Shown: in pieces, positions 1-8,568 of the stretch
Layout of the letters: every line of letters starts with the position of its first letter
Position numbering within the stretch: the first letter of the stretch is position 1
The notes under the pieces: model-generated
Told to the model about the DNA's origin: nothing
Seen by the model: the letters and a program-made list of their open reading frames with translations, nothing else
Databases searched by the model: none
Position numbers and translations under genes: made by a program
Assembly: GCF_030812195.1 (NCBI RefSeq)
Contig: NZ_JAUSSF010000002.1
Location: 310,001 to 374,000, forward strand
Source of the DNA: Chryseobacterium lathyri
GTDB lineage: Bacteria; Bacteroidota; Bacteroidia; Flavobacteriales; Weeksellaceae
DNA: 64,000 bases
Reading direction: 5' to 3'

Positions 1-189
1 TTCCCTTATTATTATAATTTACAGGAAATCATAGAAGCAATTGAAAAAAAAGTAAACAAAAAAGCCATTTACGATAAAGTAAACGAAGGAGACTTTTATC
101 AGGTTTCATTTGAGGACAGCGTTAATCGTTTTTTCTCCGACATCAACCCTGATGATTATATAAAATCTTTGGTCGAAAAGTATATATAA
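1..189 (+). CDS. C-terminal fragment of an unidentified polysaccharide-locus protein
   Basis: The window opens inside a reading frame whose last 62 codons end with TAA at 187-189, eleven bases before the next gene. The visible tail is rich in Tyr, Lys, Asp and Asn, with no membrane segment, no sorting domain and no motif that I recognise. Tight spacing and the same strand as the following glycosyltransferase suggest membership of the same operon. A glycosyltransferase or other sugar-modifying enzyme is a reasonable guess from context only. The start and most of the protein lie outside the window. Confidence 0.6.
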   Translation, partial: FPYYYNLQEIIEAIEKKVNKKAIYDKVNEGDFYQVSFEDSVNRFFSDINPDDYIKSLVEKYI

Positions 190-200
190 AGCTACAAAAG

Positions 201-1151
201 ATGAAGATCTATTTTATTATTGTCACATACAATGCCATGAAATGGGCAGAAAGATGTTTTACAAGCTTACGGAATTCCCACATTCCTGTAAAGTCAATAG
301 TTATTGATAATGGCTCTACCGACGGAACCCAGGAGTATGTTAAAACCCAATTTCCTGAGGTAGACTTTATACAGTCTGCCGAAAATTCCGGTTTTGGAAA
401 AGCCAATAACCAGGGAATAGAGAAAGCTTATAAAGAAGGTGCTGATTTTGTATACCTTATGAACCAGGATGCCTGGATTTTCCCTGACAGTGTAGAGCAA
501 TTATTAGAAGTTTATAAAAATTATCCGAACCAGGAGCAAATTGGTATTTTAAGTCCTATGCACATGGATGGAAGCGGGAAAAGATTTGATCTTCACTTTG
601 AGAACTATATTGCTCAGGATTGTAAGAATAACAGACTTCTTTCTGATGTTTTTCTTGGAGAAGTAAAACCTTTTTATGAAATAAAGTTCGTGAACGCTGC
701 CCATTGGTTCATTCCCAGAAATGTTCTTGAAAAAGTAGGCGGTTTTAATCCTTATTTCTTTCATGGTGCTGAAGATTATGATTATATCAACAGAGTTACC
801 TATTTTGGGTTAAAAGTCATCGTTTGTCCGAAAAGTAAAGTCGTGCACGATGCCAAAGTACAGTCTTTCCAGGAAGAGGAAAAGAAAGACCCTGCAGAAG
901 TATTGGCCAGAAAAAGGCTTTCTATGCAGATGCAGAGAGAAACAAGATATATGAATCCCAATTTCGATTACAATATCAGCCGGGAGAAAAAAGCTTTTAT
1001 CACATCTCTTATGAAACATGGTATCCAGAGAAATACCAGCGAATACAAATTTTATTTGGGACAGTATAAATTCTTTTCAAAAAGGTTCGATGAAATTGAA
1101 GCCTACCGGAAATTATCTATGAGTGGTAATCACCCCTATTTAAATATTTAA
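201..1151 (+). CDS. glycosyltransferase family 2 (GT-A fold)
   Basis: The 316-residue protein begins with the GT-A nucleotide-binding strand MKIYFIIVTYNA, followed by DNGSTDG near residues 36-42 and a DxD-like NQD near 88-90, the usual arrangement of inverting family 2 enzymes that use nucleotide-diphosphate sugars. The later segment HGAEDYDY near residue 190 supplies the acidic catalytic-base region seen in rhamnosyltransferase-like (WcaE/RfbN-like) members. There is no signal peptide or membrane span, so it should act at the cytoplasmic face of the inner membrane on a lipid-linked glycan. It starts 11 bases after the upstream gene and ends 10 bases before the next, which is consistent with an operon. 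Donor and acceptor sugars cannot be told from sequence. Confidence 0.88.
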   Translation: MKIYFIIVTYNAMKWAERCFTSLRNSHIPVKSIVIDNGSTDGTQEYVKTQFPEVDFIQSAENSGFGKANNQGIEKAYKEGADFVYLMNQDAWIFPDSVEQLLEVYKNYPNQEQIGILSPMHMDGSGKRFDLHFENYIAQDCKNNRLLSDVFLGEVKPFYEIKFVNAAHWFIPRNVLEKVGGFNPYFFHGAEDYDYINRVTYFGLKVIVCPKSKVVHDAKVQSFQEEEKKDPAEVLARKRLSMQMQRETRYMNPNFDYNISREKKAFITSLMKHGIQRNTSEYKFYLGQYKFFSKRFDEIEAYRKLSMSGNHPYLNI

Positions 1152-1161
1152 GACATTTAAA

Positions 1162-1950
1162 ATGGAAAAATTACCTGTAAGCATCTGCATTCTCTCCTGG
1201 AAAAGCGCCGCAAATCTCAAAAACACATTAAGATCATACAAAAAATATGGCCTTTTGGATATGGTTGATGATATCACGATTTTATTCCAGGAAGTAAGTA
1301 ATGATGACAAAAAAATAGCAGAAAAATATAACATTAAATATATAGGTTTAAAAGAAAATGTAGGAATCGGAAAAGGCATGAAAATGCTTGCTGAAAATGC
1401 ATCTACCCAAAACATCCTTTTCCTGGAACATGACTGGGAACTGATTGAAGATAAAAACACCTTGTTTTCTCAGCTTAAAGGAGGCCTGGACCTGCTGAAT
1501 AGCGGATTTGATGTGGTACGCTACCGAAGCAGAAAAAATCCCGGTTACCCTCTGATATCCATCAGAAATAAAGGCAAAGAACTGGATTATTATGATGACT
1601 GGCACGAATGTACGTCCCCTCACCTGCTGGAATCTCTTCACTGGCTGGATCCTGCAGCAGAATTTCCCGATAAAATACAGAAACAGGGAAACTTTTTTGT
1701 AACCACATCGCGGTGGGCTAACTGGACGAACAATCCTTATCTGGTTAAAAAGAGTTTCCTGCTTGAAAAAATTCTTCCTTTCTCAGGAGAATCCGTTTCC
1801 CTTGAAAGAAATATTGCTTCCTGGTGGGTAAAACAGGATTTTAAGATAGCACAGGGTGAAGGTCTTTTCACCCATAAGGATCTTGTTAAATATCCAAAGA
1901 AAAGCCTGCTCCGAAAAATACTTAGTAAATTGAAAAATAAATTAAAATAA
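1162..1950 (+). CDS. divergent glycosyltransferase, family 2-like
   Basis: This 262-residue protein starts with MEKLPVSICILSWKSAANL, the first beta strand of a GT-A fold, and has an EHDW motif near residues 89-92 in the position of the usual DxD metal site. The segment GLKENVGIGKGM near 62-73 resembles the conserved NxGxxxAxN stretch of family 2. It is shorter and more divergent than the preceding enzyme, and the acidic site is only a partial match, so metal dependence is uncertain. It lies between two other glycosyltransferases with gaps of 10 and 6 bases. I infer a cytoplasmic sugar transfer step in the same glycan pathway. Confidence 0.75.
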   Translation: MEKLPVSICILSWKSAANLKNTLRSYKKYGLLDMVDDITILFQEVSNDDKKIAEKYNIKYIGLKENVGIGKGMKMLAENASTQNILFLEHDWELIEDKNTLFSQLKGGLDLLNSGFDVVRYRSRKNPGYPLISIRNKGKELDYYDDWHECTSPHLLESLHWLDPAAEFPDKIQKQGNFFVTTSRWANWTNNPYLVKKSFLLEKILPFSGESVSLERNIASWWVKQDFKIAQGEGLFTHKDLVKYPKKSLLRKILSKLKNKLK

Positions 1951-1956
1951 AGACGA

Positions 1957-2919
1957 ATGAAAATCCTTTTCCATGAGAATGAACTTAATTACAGAGGGAC
2001 TTCCATCGCATTATATGATTATGCCGATTTCAATGAAAGATATCTGGGAAACGAATCTATCATCGTATACAATAAAACACTGCCTACCAACCATCCGCTT
2101 GGAATTGGAAAATTTGAAAAGAGGTTTCAGGTATTTGACTATTCAGATTTCAAAGAGGTAGATACCATTATAAAAAACAACAATATTGATTTGTTTTACG
2201 CCATTAAAAATGGTTTCTATGACAATATAGAGACAAAGGAATGTAAAACAGTAGTCCACAGCGTTTTTAAGTATTTTGAGCCTCACGGGGACATCTATGC
2301 CTATGTATCAGAGTGGCTTAGCGAAGAAATGACCCAGGGTAAATCCCCATTTGTTCCTCATATGGTTAATTTTGAAAACGAAACTCATGAAGATCTGAGA
2401 ACTGAACTGAGTATTCCTAAAAATGCCAGAGTATTCGGGTACTATGGAGGCGGGCAAAGCTTTAATATTGATTTTGTTCAGAAAATTGTGGAAAAGATCG
2501 CATCTAAGTACAGGGACATTTATTTTATCTTCATGGGAGTTGATACTTTCGTGAAAAAAAAATGGTGGAAATCTGTCCCGTCGAATATTAAATTTTTACC
2601 TCCAAGCTCAGATGTTCTGATGAAGCTAAAATTCATCAACACATGTAACGCATTACTTCACGGCCGTGAAAGAGGTGAAACATTCGGAATTACAGTTGCA
2701 GAATTTGCCCTCAAAGGAAAACCTGTCATTACTTTTGCAGATTCTCCTGAAAGAGCACATATCAATCATTTGAGAGATCAGGCATATTATTATAAAAACA
2801 CAAAGGAACTTAAAGATATTCTTTTAGATTCAGATTTAAGTTTATCTGCTAAAGAATTATATGAGAAATTCTTACCCAATCCTGTAATGGACAAGTTTAA
2901 GCAGGTTTTTATTGATTAA
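1957..2919 (+). CDS. glycosyltransferase, GT4-like (GT-B fold)
   Basis: The 320-residue protein has the two-domain look of a GT-B retaining glycosyltransferase. A Rossmann-like start (MKILFHENELNYRGTS) is followed by a hinge and a C-terminal nucleotide-sugar domain that carries FGYYGGGQS near 165-173 and the E-x7-E-like block RGETFGITVAEFALKGKP near residue 240. The second glutamate lies in TVAEF. No signal peptide or membrane helix is visible. It sits 6 bases after the preceding gene and 18 bases before an acyltransferase. The family is well supported by the C-terminal block, but the N-terminal half is not typical and the substrate is unknown. Confidence 0.75.
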   Translation: MKILFHENELNYRGTSIALYDYADFNERYLGNESIIVYNKTLPTNHPLGIGKFEKRFQVFDYSDFKEVDTIIKNNNIDLFYAIKNGFYDNIETKECKTVVHSVFKYFEPHGDIYAYVSEWLSEEMTQGKSPFVPHMVNFENETHEDLRTELSIPKNARVFGYYGGGQSFNIDFVQKIVEKIASKYRDIYFIFMGVDTFVKKKWWKSVPSNIKFLPPSSDVLMKLKFINTCNALLHGRERGETFGITVAEFALKGKPVITFADSPERAHINHLRDQAYYYKNTKELKDILLDSDLSLSAKELYEKFLPNPVMDKFKQVFID

Positions 2920-2937
2920 AAAGAAACATAAATAAAA

Positions 2938-4059
2938 ATGAAAAAAATTTTAAAACTGGACTTTAATGATAATCGAATATTTGGCCTTGATCTTCTGAGG
3001 ATGTTTGCCATTATGTTTGTTGTATTTAGCCACAGTGCTTCTATTCTGCCCTCCAAAATATATTACTTTCTTGATCTTTTTTATTTTGATGGGGTATGCA
3101 TTTTTTTTGTTTTAAGTGGTTTTTTAATTGGTAATATTATTATCAGGTCTGTTGAAAAAAATGGGTTTAGCAGAGCTGAACTTTTTACATTCTGGATTAG
3201 AAGATGGTTTCGTACTCTACCCAACTATTATCTTTTTTTAATAATTCTGGGTATTTTATATAAAATCTTTGTTAATGGATTTCCTTTACGGGCTATAGTT
3301 CCTTTTTTGTTCTTTTCTCAAAATCTTGTAAAAGCAAACGATACTTTCTTTGGAGAATCGTGGAGCCTAAGTGTAGAAGAATGGTTTTATCTCACCATCC
3401 CATTAATTCTTTTTTTATTTGTAAACTCTTTTAAAATTAAATTTAAGAAAGCCTTACTTATTGTTTCTATTTTTTTATTATTGTTCTCCACTGTACTAAG
3501 ATATTATATGTATACCAACGATGATTTATCTTTAATGGGGGATTATCGCCGCGTGGTAGTTATGAGAATAGATAATCTTATGTATGGAGTAATTGGAGCT
3601 TATATAAGCTATTATTATAAAACACTGTGGAGTAAAGTAAAATATGTTTCCCTCGCTATAGGTATCATTTTACTGCTGATCTGGAAATATTATTCGTCTA
3701 TATATACTTCAATTCAAACTTTTTATTATGTGAATATTTTTTATCCTCTTTTTTGCATTGCTATTTTATGTTTATTACCTGTATTAAGCCAATACAAGCT
3801 GAAAAAATATAATGTTGTAGCAACCGCTATTACTTATATAAGTCTCATTTCTTATTCATTATACTTAATTCATTATTCTTTAGTAAAAAAACTGCTAATC
3901 GATAATATATTTTATTCAACGTTCGAAGGTGAAGATATACCCGCAATTGTATTAAAAAATATATTTTATTGGTCGGTATCAATTATTGGGGCTTTGCTTA
4001 TTTATAAATATTTTGAGATACCAACAATGAAACTTAGAGATAAGGTTAAGTTTCAATAA
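2938..4059 (+). CDS. acyltransferase family 3 membrane protein (OafA/YrhL type)
   Basis: This 373-residue protein is dominated by hydrophobic segments, roughly ten predicted helices. It carries the family signature near the N-terminus: LDLLRMFAIMFVVFSHSA with the conserved Arg and His, then FFVLSGFLIG and an FWIRRWFRTLP block. Such enzymes move acetyl or other short acyl groups from a cytoplasmic donor onto sugars at or across the inner membrane. There is no fused periplasmic SGNH domain. It follows four cytoplasmic enzymes of the locus at short spacing and is one of three family members in this window, which suggests a heavily acylated polysaccharide. Acyl donor and position are unknown. Confidence 0.88.
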   Translation: MKKILKLDFNDNRIFGLDLLRMFAIMFVVFSHSASILPSKIYYFLDLFYFDGVCIFFVLSGFLIGNIIIRSVEKNGFSRAELFTFWIRRWFRTLPNYYLFLIILGILYKIFVNGFPLRAIVPFLFFSQNLVKANDTFFGESWSLSVEEWFYLTIPLILFLFVNSFKIKFKKALLIVSIFLLLFSTVLRYYMYTNDDLSLMGDYRRVVVMRIDNLMYGVIGAYISYYYKTLWSKVKYVSLAIGIILLLIWKYYSSIYTSIQTFYYVNIFYPLFCIAILCLLPVLSQYKLKKYNVVATAITYISLISYSLYLIHYSLVKKLLIDNIFYSTFEGEDIPAIVLKNIFYWSVSIIGALLIYKYFEIPTMKLRDKVKFQ

Positions 4060-4105
4060 TTATATGTTTACTGATAAGGTATACTAAGTTGGAAAAGATC
4101 ACAAT

Positions 4106-5257
4106 ATGAAATCAAAAATCATTAATTACATTACTAGTATTATATTTCTTATATATTATTTCATTAGTATACAGAATACCTATCTTCAGATTGTAACGTA
4201 TAAAAACGGCTGGTATCTGGGCGAATGGATCATTAATTACCAGGACGGCGGCTTTAAAAGAAGAGGCCTGTTCGGTGCTTTATTTATATTTTTAAATGAG
4301 ATCACTCATATTAACATAGAATATCTGGTCTTCTCATTTGTATTTTTAATCTACACCATATTTTTCTCTTTACTGATCAAACTGTTTTGGAAAACTAAAA
4401 ATAGTTTGATCACAATAGCAGTCCTGCTCCTTCCTTCGGCATTGGGTATGCTTTTAAAAGATCCTACCATTGCGGCGAAGAAAGATATCTTTTTCATGCT
4501 GTTGTATCTTATATACTTCATGGCACTGAAATCAAAAATCATTGTTAATGATCTTGTAATCGCTTTTTTCATTATAATTTCTATCTTAAATCATGAAGCT
4601 TCTTTCTTTTATTTGCCATTTGTAGCATTCACTTATTTTATCAAAAATGAGGGTTCTGCGATTAGTAAAATTAAGAAAATTTTCATTTTTCAGATACTTC
4701 CTGCTGTCATCACTATGGCTGTTCTTTACAAGTTCGGAATGGATATAAGAACGGATAACTCCGTTTTATTTTTAAAAGAACATGGTCTTCAGCTCGGACA
4801 GTTGGGAATCTACGAGTATGATCCCAATTTTGATGTTCTGAATTTTTACAATGAACATATTTATGGCTACCAGACCTACACCATTAGTATGTTCATCAGC
4901 ATACTCACTTTTGGAATATATTATAAATTTAATGAGCTTAAAATTAATTTTGCATTCATTATAGTACAGATTCTTTTTTTAATACCTTTATTTTATATAG
5001 CATACGATTGGGGAAGATGGATCAATATTCTTTTCACTTTATTAACAATATATATTGCCGGTGAAAAAACAATGGCAGGCAATACCAAAAAAGATATAAC
5101 AGCTCTTATATTAATTGCATTTAATGCTCTATGGAGTATGATGGTCCTGCATCAAGGGTTCGTAACTTTCCCTGCTCTTGACTCCTTTATAAAACGAGCA
5201 TTTTATTTTATCTTTTATAAAATTCAGAAAATACTTTTTATAGCTTTAAAAATTTAA
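4106..5257 (+). CDS. polytopic membrane protein, possible polysaccharide polymerase
   Basis: The 383-residue protein has about ten hydrophobic segments and little sequence between them. A soluble loop after the first helix contains GEWIINYQDGGFKRRGLFG, a motif pattern (W/NYxDxGFxRRGL) that I associate with uncharacterised membrane proteins of Bacteroidota sugar loci. A second long loop near residues 200-255 is charged and would face the periplasm. Topology and locus position fit a Wzy-type polymerase or a GT-C-like transferase, but no diagnostic residue proves either. No other polymerase candidate is present here. The gene follows the acyltransferase by 46 bases and is the last gene before the asnB promoter. 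Confidence 0.55.
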   Translation: MKSKIINYITSIIFLIYYFISIQNTYLQIVTYKNGWYLGEWIINYQDGGFKRRGLFGALFIFLNEITHINIEYLVFSFVFLIYTIFFSLLIKLFWKTKNSLITIAVLLLPSALGMLLKDPTIAAKKDIFFMLLYLIYFMALKSKIIVNDLVIAFFIIISILNHEASFFYLPFVAFTYFIKNEGSAISKIKKIFIFQILPAVITMAVLYKFGMDIRTDNSVLFLKEHGLQLGQLGIYEYDPNFDVLNFYNEHIYGYQTYTISMFISILTFGIYYKFNELKINFAFIIVQILFLIPLFYIAYDWGRWINILFTLLTIYIAGEKTMAGNTKKDITALILIAFNALWSMMVLHQGFVTFPALDSFIKRAFYFIFYKIQKILFIALKI

Positions 5258-5375
5258 TAATTAAAAACATAAGCAATAAATCAAGTTTTTCTTTAACCCG
5301 ATGAATATGGATAGAATTAATGGAATTGTTTTGAAGCAAATTTCCAAAATAAGAAGTAATTTTCTAAATCTGTTG

Positions 5376-5383
5376 TAAATTTG
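5376..5383 (+). promoter_or_regulatory. TAnnTTTG -7 element upstream of asnB-like gene
   Basis: TAAATTTG lies 40 bases before the ATG at 5424 in the 166-base gap after the membrane-protein gene. It is an exact match to the Bacteroidota TAnnTTTG element and suggests that the amidotransferase gene has its own start of transcription. No convincing -33 TTTG was found. Confidence 0.5.
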
Positions 5384-5423
5384 CCTATCCGAAAATAAAA
5401 TTAATGATGAAAAATAATATATT

Positions 5424-7226
5424 ATGTGCGGAATAGCCGGAATTATAACCAATAACGCCCGAAATTACCAGAATGAAATTCAAGGTATGACGGATGCCAT
5501 CGCATACCGCGGTCCGGATTCTTCGCACCATGAATTTTATGACAATGCGGCTTTAGGCCATCGCAGACTCTCTATTATAGACTTGTCCGAAAACGGAAAA
5601 CAGCCTATGTTTTCCAGTACAAACAAGGAATGCATTGTCCTGAACGGGGAAATTTACGGTTACTCTGAAATAAAAGATCAGTATTCCGATTACCCTTACC
5701 GTGGCAGCTCGGATACAGAAGTAATCCTTGCCATGTATCAGAAAAAAGGGAAAAGCCTGATTCATGACCTTCCCGGTATGTTCGCATTCGCAATCTGGGA
5801 TGAAGAAAAGCAGGAGCTGTTCTGCGCTCGTGACCGTTTCGGGGAAAAACCTTTTTATTATACCATTGGGAAAAACGGTGAATTTATCTTTGCTTCTGAA
5901 ATTAAAGCTATTCTGGCATCAGGATTAATAAAGCCTGAAATTGACCAGGCACAGATCGCCTACTATTTGAAAAACGGATACATTCACCCTCACAAAACGA
6001 TTTATAAAAACATTTTCAATCTTAAGCCTGCCCATACTTTAGTATTTAAAAATGGAAAAGCAGAGACCAAGCCTTACTGGACCATTCCTGCTGAAACATC
6101 AACGCTGAGTATGGATGAAAGCATTGAAAAATTTAAGCACCTTTTGGATACCGCTATAAAGAAACAATTAGTAGCCGATGTTCCCGTAGGCTCTTTTCTT
6201 TCAGGCGGTCTGGATTCCAGTACCATTGTTGCCGTTGCTTCAAAGTATAAAGAGAATATAAAAACACTGGTTTACGGCTATGAAAGCGGTGACCTGAACG
6301 AAATGCCTTATGCACAGGCCATTGCGGACAAATACAAAACAGATCATCATATTCTTTTAGATAAGAAACAGAAGATTTCAGAAACACTGCAGGAAGTATA
6401 TTCATACATGGATGAACCGCTGATGGATTCCTCCCTGCTTCCTACTCATCTTATTTTTAAAGAAGCTTCCAAAGATCTGAAAGTAATCCTTTCAGGGGAT
6501 GTAGGCGATGAGCTGTTTGGAGGCTACACTTTTTACAAATACAACATAGACCTTTCCCAAAAAGGCTTTTATCCGGAATATCTTTCAAAGATGATCCTTT
6601 TGGCCGGTAAATTCAGGGATGTTGGTTCCGAAAGACGTGTCAGAGCAGAGTATAAGGATACCATAGACTATCATCAGAATAAGGTCCGGAATTATTTCTC
6701 CGTTGCTGAAATCAGAAAGCTGGGGATTACCGATGAAATTCCGGGACAGGATTTCAGCTTTAAGCCGACAAATGAGGATTATAACGATCTCATGCGTATC
6801 GACCTGGAAAAATATGTTCCCGGCAATATGCTTCTTAAAGGGGACAGAACTTCCATGTATAATTCGGTAGAAGTAAGAATCCCTTTCCTGGATATTGATT
6901 TTGCTGAATTCTGTATTCAGATGCCCTGGCAGTATAAGGTAAATTCAACAGAAGATAAAATTATACTGAGAAAAGCCTACTCACAGGCATGGACAGAAGA
7001 AATTGCAGTCCGTAAAAAGAACGGCTTCGGAGCTTCTGTAACTGAATGGTTCAAAGAACCGGACCTTCAGAATTTAAGTAAAGAACTGCTTGAAAATAAA
7101 GACAGCTATATATTTAAGTTTTTGGATTTTAATGAAGTACAGAAAAAGCTTAACAGGCATCACCAGCATTGGAGCCTGCTGATCCTTGCACTTTGGTTTC
7201 AGAACAATAAAAATCATTTACAGTAA
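5424..7226 (+). CDS. asnB: glutamine-dependent asparagine synthase-type amidotransferase (AsnB family)
   Basis: The 600-residue protein begins MCGIAGI, so Cys2 becomes the N-terminal nucleophile of a class II glutaminase domain (about residues 1-210; RGPDSS and LNGEIY loops visible). The synthetase domain has the PP-loop FLSGGLDSS near residue 260 and LSGDVGDELFGGY near 353, which bind ATP and adenylate a carboxylate. The full family length is present. In housekeeping metabolism it makes asparagine. Inside polysaccharide loci, members of this family (WbpS-like) amidate uronic acids or similar sugars. Genomic position, with glycosyltransferases 3 bases downstream and a membrane protein upstream, favours the sugar role, but the sequence alone does not exclude asparagine synthesis. 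Confidence 0.9.
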   Translation: MCGIAGIITNNARNYQNEIQGMTDAIAYRGPDSSHHEFYDNAALGHRRLSIIDLSENGKQPMFSSTNKECIVLNGEIYGYSEIKDQYSDYPYRGSSDTEVILAMYQKKGKSLIHDLPGMFAFAIWDEEKQELFCARDRFGEKPFYYTIGKNGEFIFASEIKAILASGLIKPEIDQAQIAYYLKNGYIHPHKTIYKNIFNLKPAHTLVFKNGKAETKPYWTIPAETSTLSMDESIEKFKHLLDTAIKKQLVADVPVGSFLSGGLDSSTIVAVASKYKENIKTLVYGYESGDLNEMPYAQAIADKYKTDHHILLDKKQKISETLQEVYSYMDEPLMDSSLLPTHLIFKEASKDLKVILSGDVGDELFGGYTFYKYNIDLSQKGFYPEYLSKMILLAGKFRDVGSERRVRAEYKDTIDYHQNKVRNYFSVAEIRKLGITDEIPGQDFSFKPTNEDYNDLMRIDLEKYVPGNMLLKGDRTSMYNSVEVRIPFLDIDFAEFCIQMPWQYKVNSTEDKIILRKAYSQAWTEEIAVRKKNGFGASVTEWFKEPDLQNLSKELLENKDSYIFKFLDFNEVQKKLNRHHQHWSLLILALWFQNNKNHLQ

Positions 7227-7228
7227 CC

Positions 7229-8377
7229 ATGAGAATAGGACTGGCGGAAAATGGCTATCCCATTAAAAGAAATATTCTGAATAAAGTTCCGGAGTGTGAA
7301 TATGTTTTTTTAAGAAAGAACAATAATCTTTTTCATTCACTGGCTACTGTAAAAAAAATCCTGTTCAGAAAGAAAACAGACATTGAGGGAAAGTATTTCT
7401 TTTATCAGAGACCTAAGATTGATATCCTTCATCTTTATAATGATATCAATTATTCTTCCCAGAAATGGGTTGCCTCTTTTGAGACCCTTGTTCCCAGGTT
7501 TCCTGAAACCAAAAATGACCATCAGAAAACGGAACCTCAACATATCCGTAATAAAAAAACAGAAAATGCATTCAGGGAAATTGGCAAAAAAAATTGTCTG
7601 GGAATTATTTCAATTTCGCAGGCCTCTGCCAATATCCAGCTTGAACTTTTAAAAAATTATCCTGAATTTCAGGAAAGCATACAGCCCAAACTTTCAGTTA
7701 TCCACCCATCCCAGGAAATTATTCCAAGAGATGCCCAAGAGATTTACAAAAACACGGGAATTTTCAACCTTATTTTTGTCGGAACACAATTTCACCTGAA
7801 AGGAGGTGCTGAAATGATAGAGGTTCTAAAAAAATTAAGGCAGAAGTACAATTTCAAACTTAACATTGTTTCTTCTTTTAAAACAGATAATTACGTAACC
7901 AGGGTTACTGAAAAAGAAGTGCAGGAAACCAGAGAAATGCTGAAAAAGGAAGAATGGATTGAGATTTTTGAAAATATTCCCAATGAAAAAGTCATAGAGC
8001 TGATCAAACAATCCCACATCGGCCTGCTGCCTACCTGGTCGGATACTTATGGATTTTCAGTGTTGGAAATGCAGGCAGCAGGTGTTCCTGTAATTACTAC
8101 AGATATCCGTGCCTTGCCAGAGATTAATAATGAAAGCTGTGGCTGGCTTATCCATCTTCCCCAGAACCGCTTAAAGCAGGCTCTCTATTTTACGGCTGAG
8201 CAACGGGAAGATCTTAAAAAGACACTCAAAGTACAGCTGGAAAATATTCTGGAAGATATTTTTACAAATCCTGAGCAGCTACCGGAAAAGTCCAAAAAAT
8301 CTTTGGAAAGGATCAGAAAAGACCACGATCCGGTTATGGTTAGTGAAAAATTAAAAGCAATATACAGTAAAGCATGA
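7229..8377 (+). CDS. glycosyltransferase family 4 (GT-B fold)
   Basis: The 382-residue protein starts 3 bases after the amidotransferase stop. Its C-terminal half has the GT4 signatures: NLIFVGTQFHLKGG near 178-191 where the nucleotide-sugar domain begins, and SDTYGFSVLEMQAAGVPV near 270-287 with the family E-x7-E geometry shifted to D/E positions. It has no membrane span or signal peptide. The stop codon overlaps the start of a truncated family 2 glycosyltransferase (ATGA), the arrangement expected for a formerly coupled gene pair. Substrate unknown. Confidence 0.85.
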   Translation: MRIGLAENGYPIKRNILNKVPECEYVFLRKNNNLFHSLATVKKILFRKKTDIEGKYFFYQRPKIDILHLYNDINYSSQKWVASFETLVPRFPETKNDHQKTEPQHIRNKKTENAFREIGKKNCLGIISISQASANIQLELLKNYPEFQESIQPKLSVIHPSQEIIPRDAQEIYKNTGIFNLIFVGTQFHLKGGAEMIEVLKKLRQKYNFKLNIVSSFKTDNYVTRVTEKEVQETREMLKKEEWIEIFENIPNEKVIELIKQSHIGLLPTWSDTYGFSVLEMQAAGVPVITTDIRALPEINNESCGWLIHLPQNRLKQALYFTAEQREDLKKTLKVQLENILEDIFTNPEQLPEKSKKSLERIRKDHDPVMVSEKLKAIYSKA

Positions 8378-8472
8378 ATATCTCTGTAATTATACCGGTT
8401 TACAATGCATCCGGATTTCTGGGAAAAGCTGTAGATTCTGCTTTGCAGTTTGGTGAAGAAAGAATCTTTTGA
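8374..8472 (+). pseudogene. truncated family 2 glycosyltransferase remnant
   Basis: An ATG at 8374 overlapping the previous stop opens 32 codons that read MNISVIIPVYNASGFLGKAV and continue to LQFGEE before a TGA at 8470-8472. This matches the first 28 or so residues of the two intact glycosyltransferases at 9574 and 10512 (MKISVIVPVYNAEKYI, then SALQFEEVYE). The similarity stops abruptly, and the following bases do not resume it in any frame, so the rest was deleted, probably when the adjoining acyltransferase was brought in. At 32 residues it cannot form a GT-A fold. Confidence 0.8.
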
Positions 8473-8568
8473 ACTTATTTCAAAATATAAAATATTACAT
8501 TCTGGTTTTCAATACATTAAAACACAAAACTTACTTAAAATAAGATATAAATTTACATATACACACTG

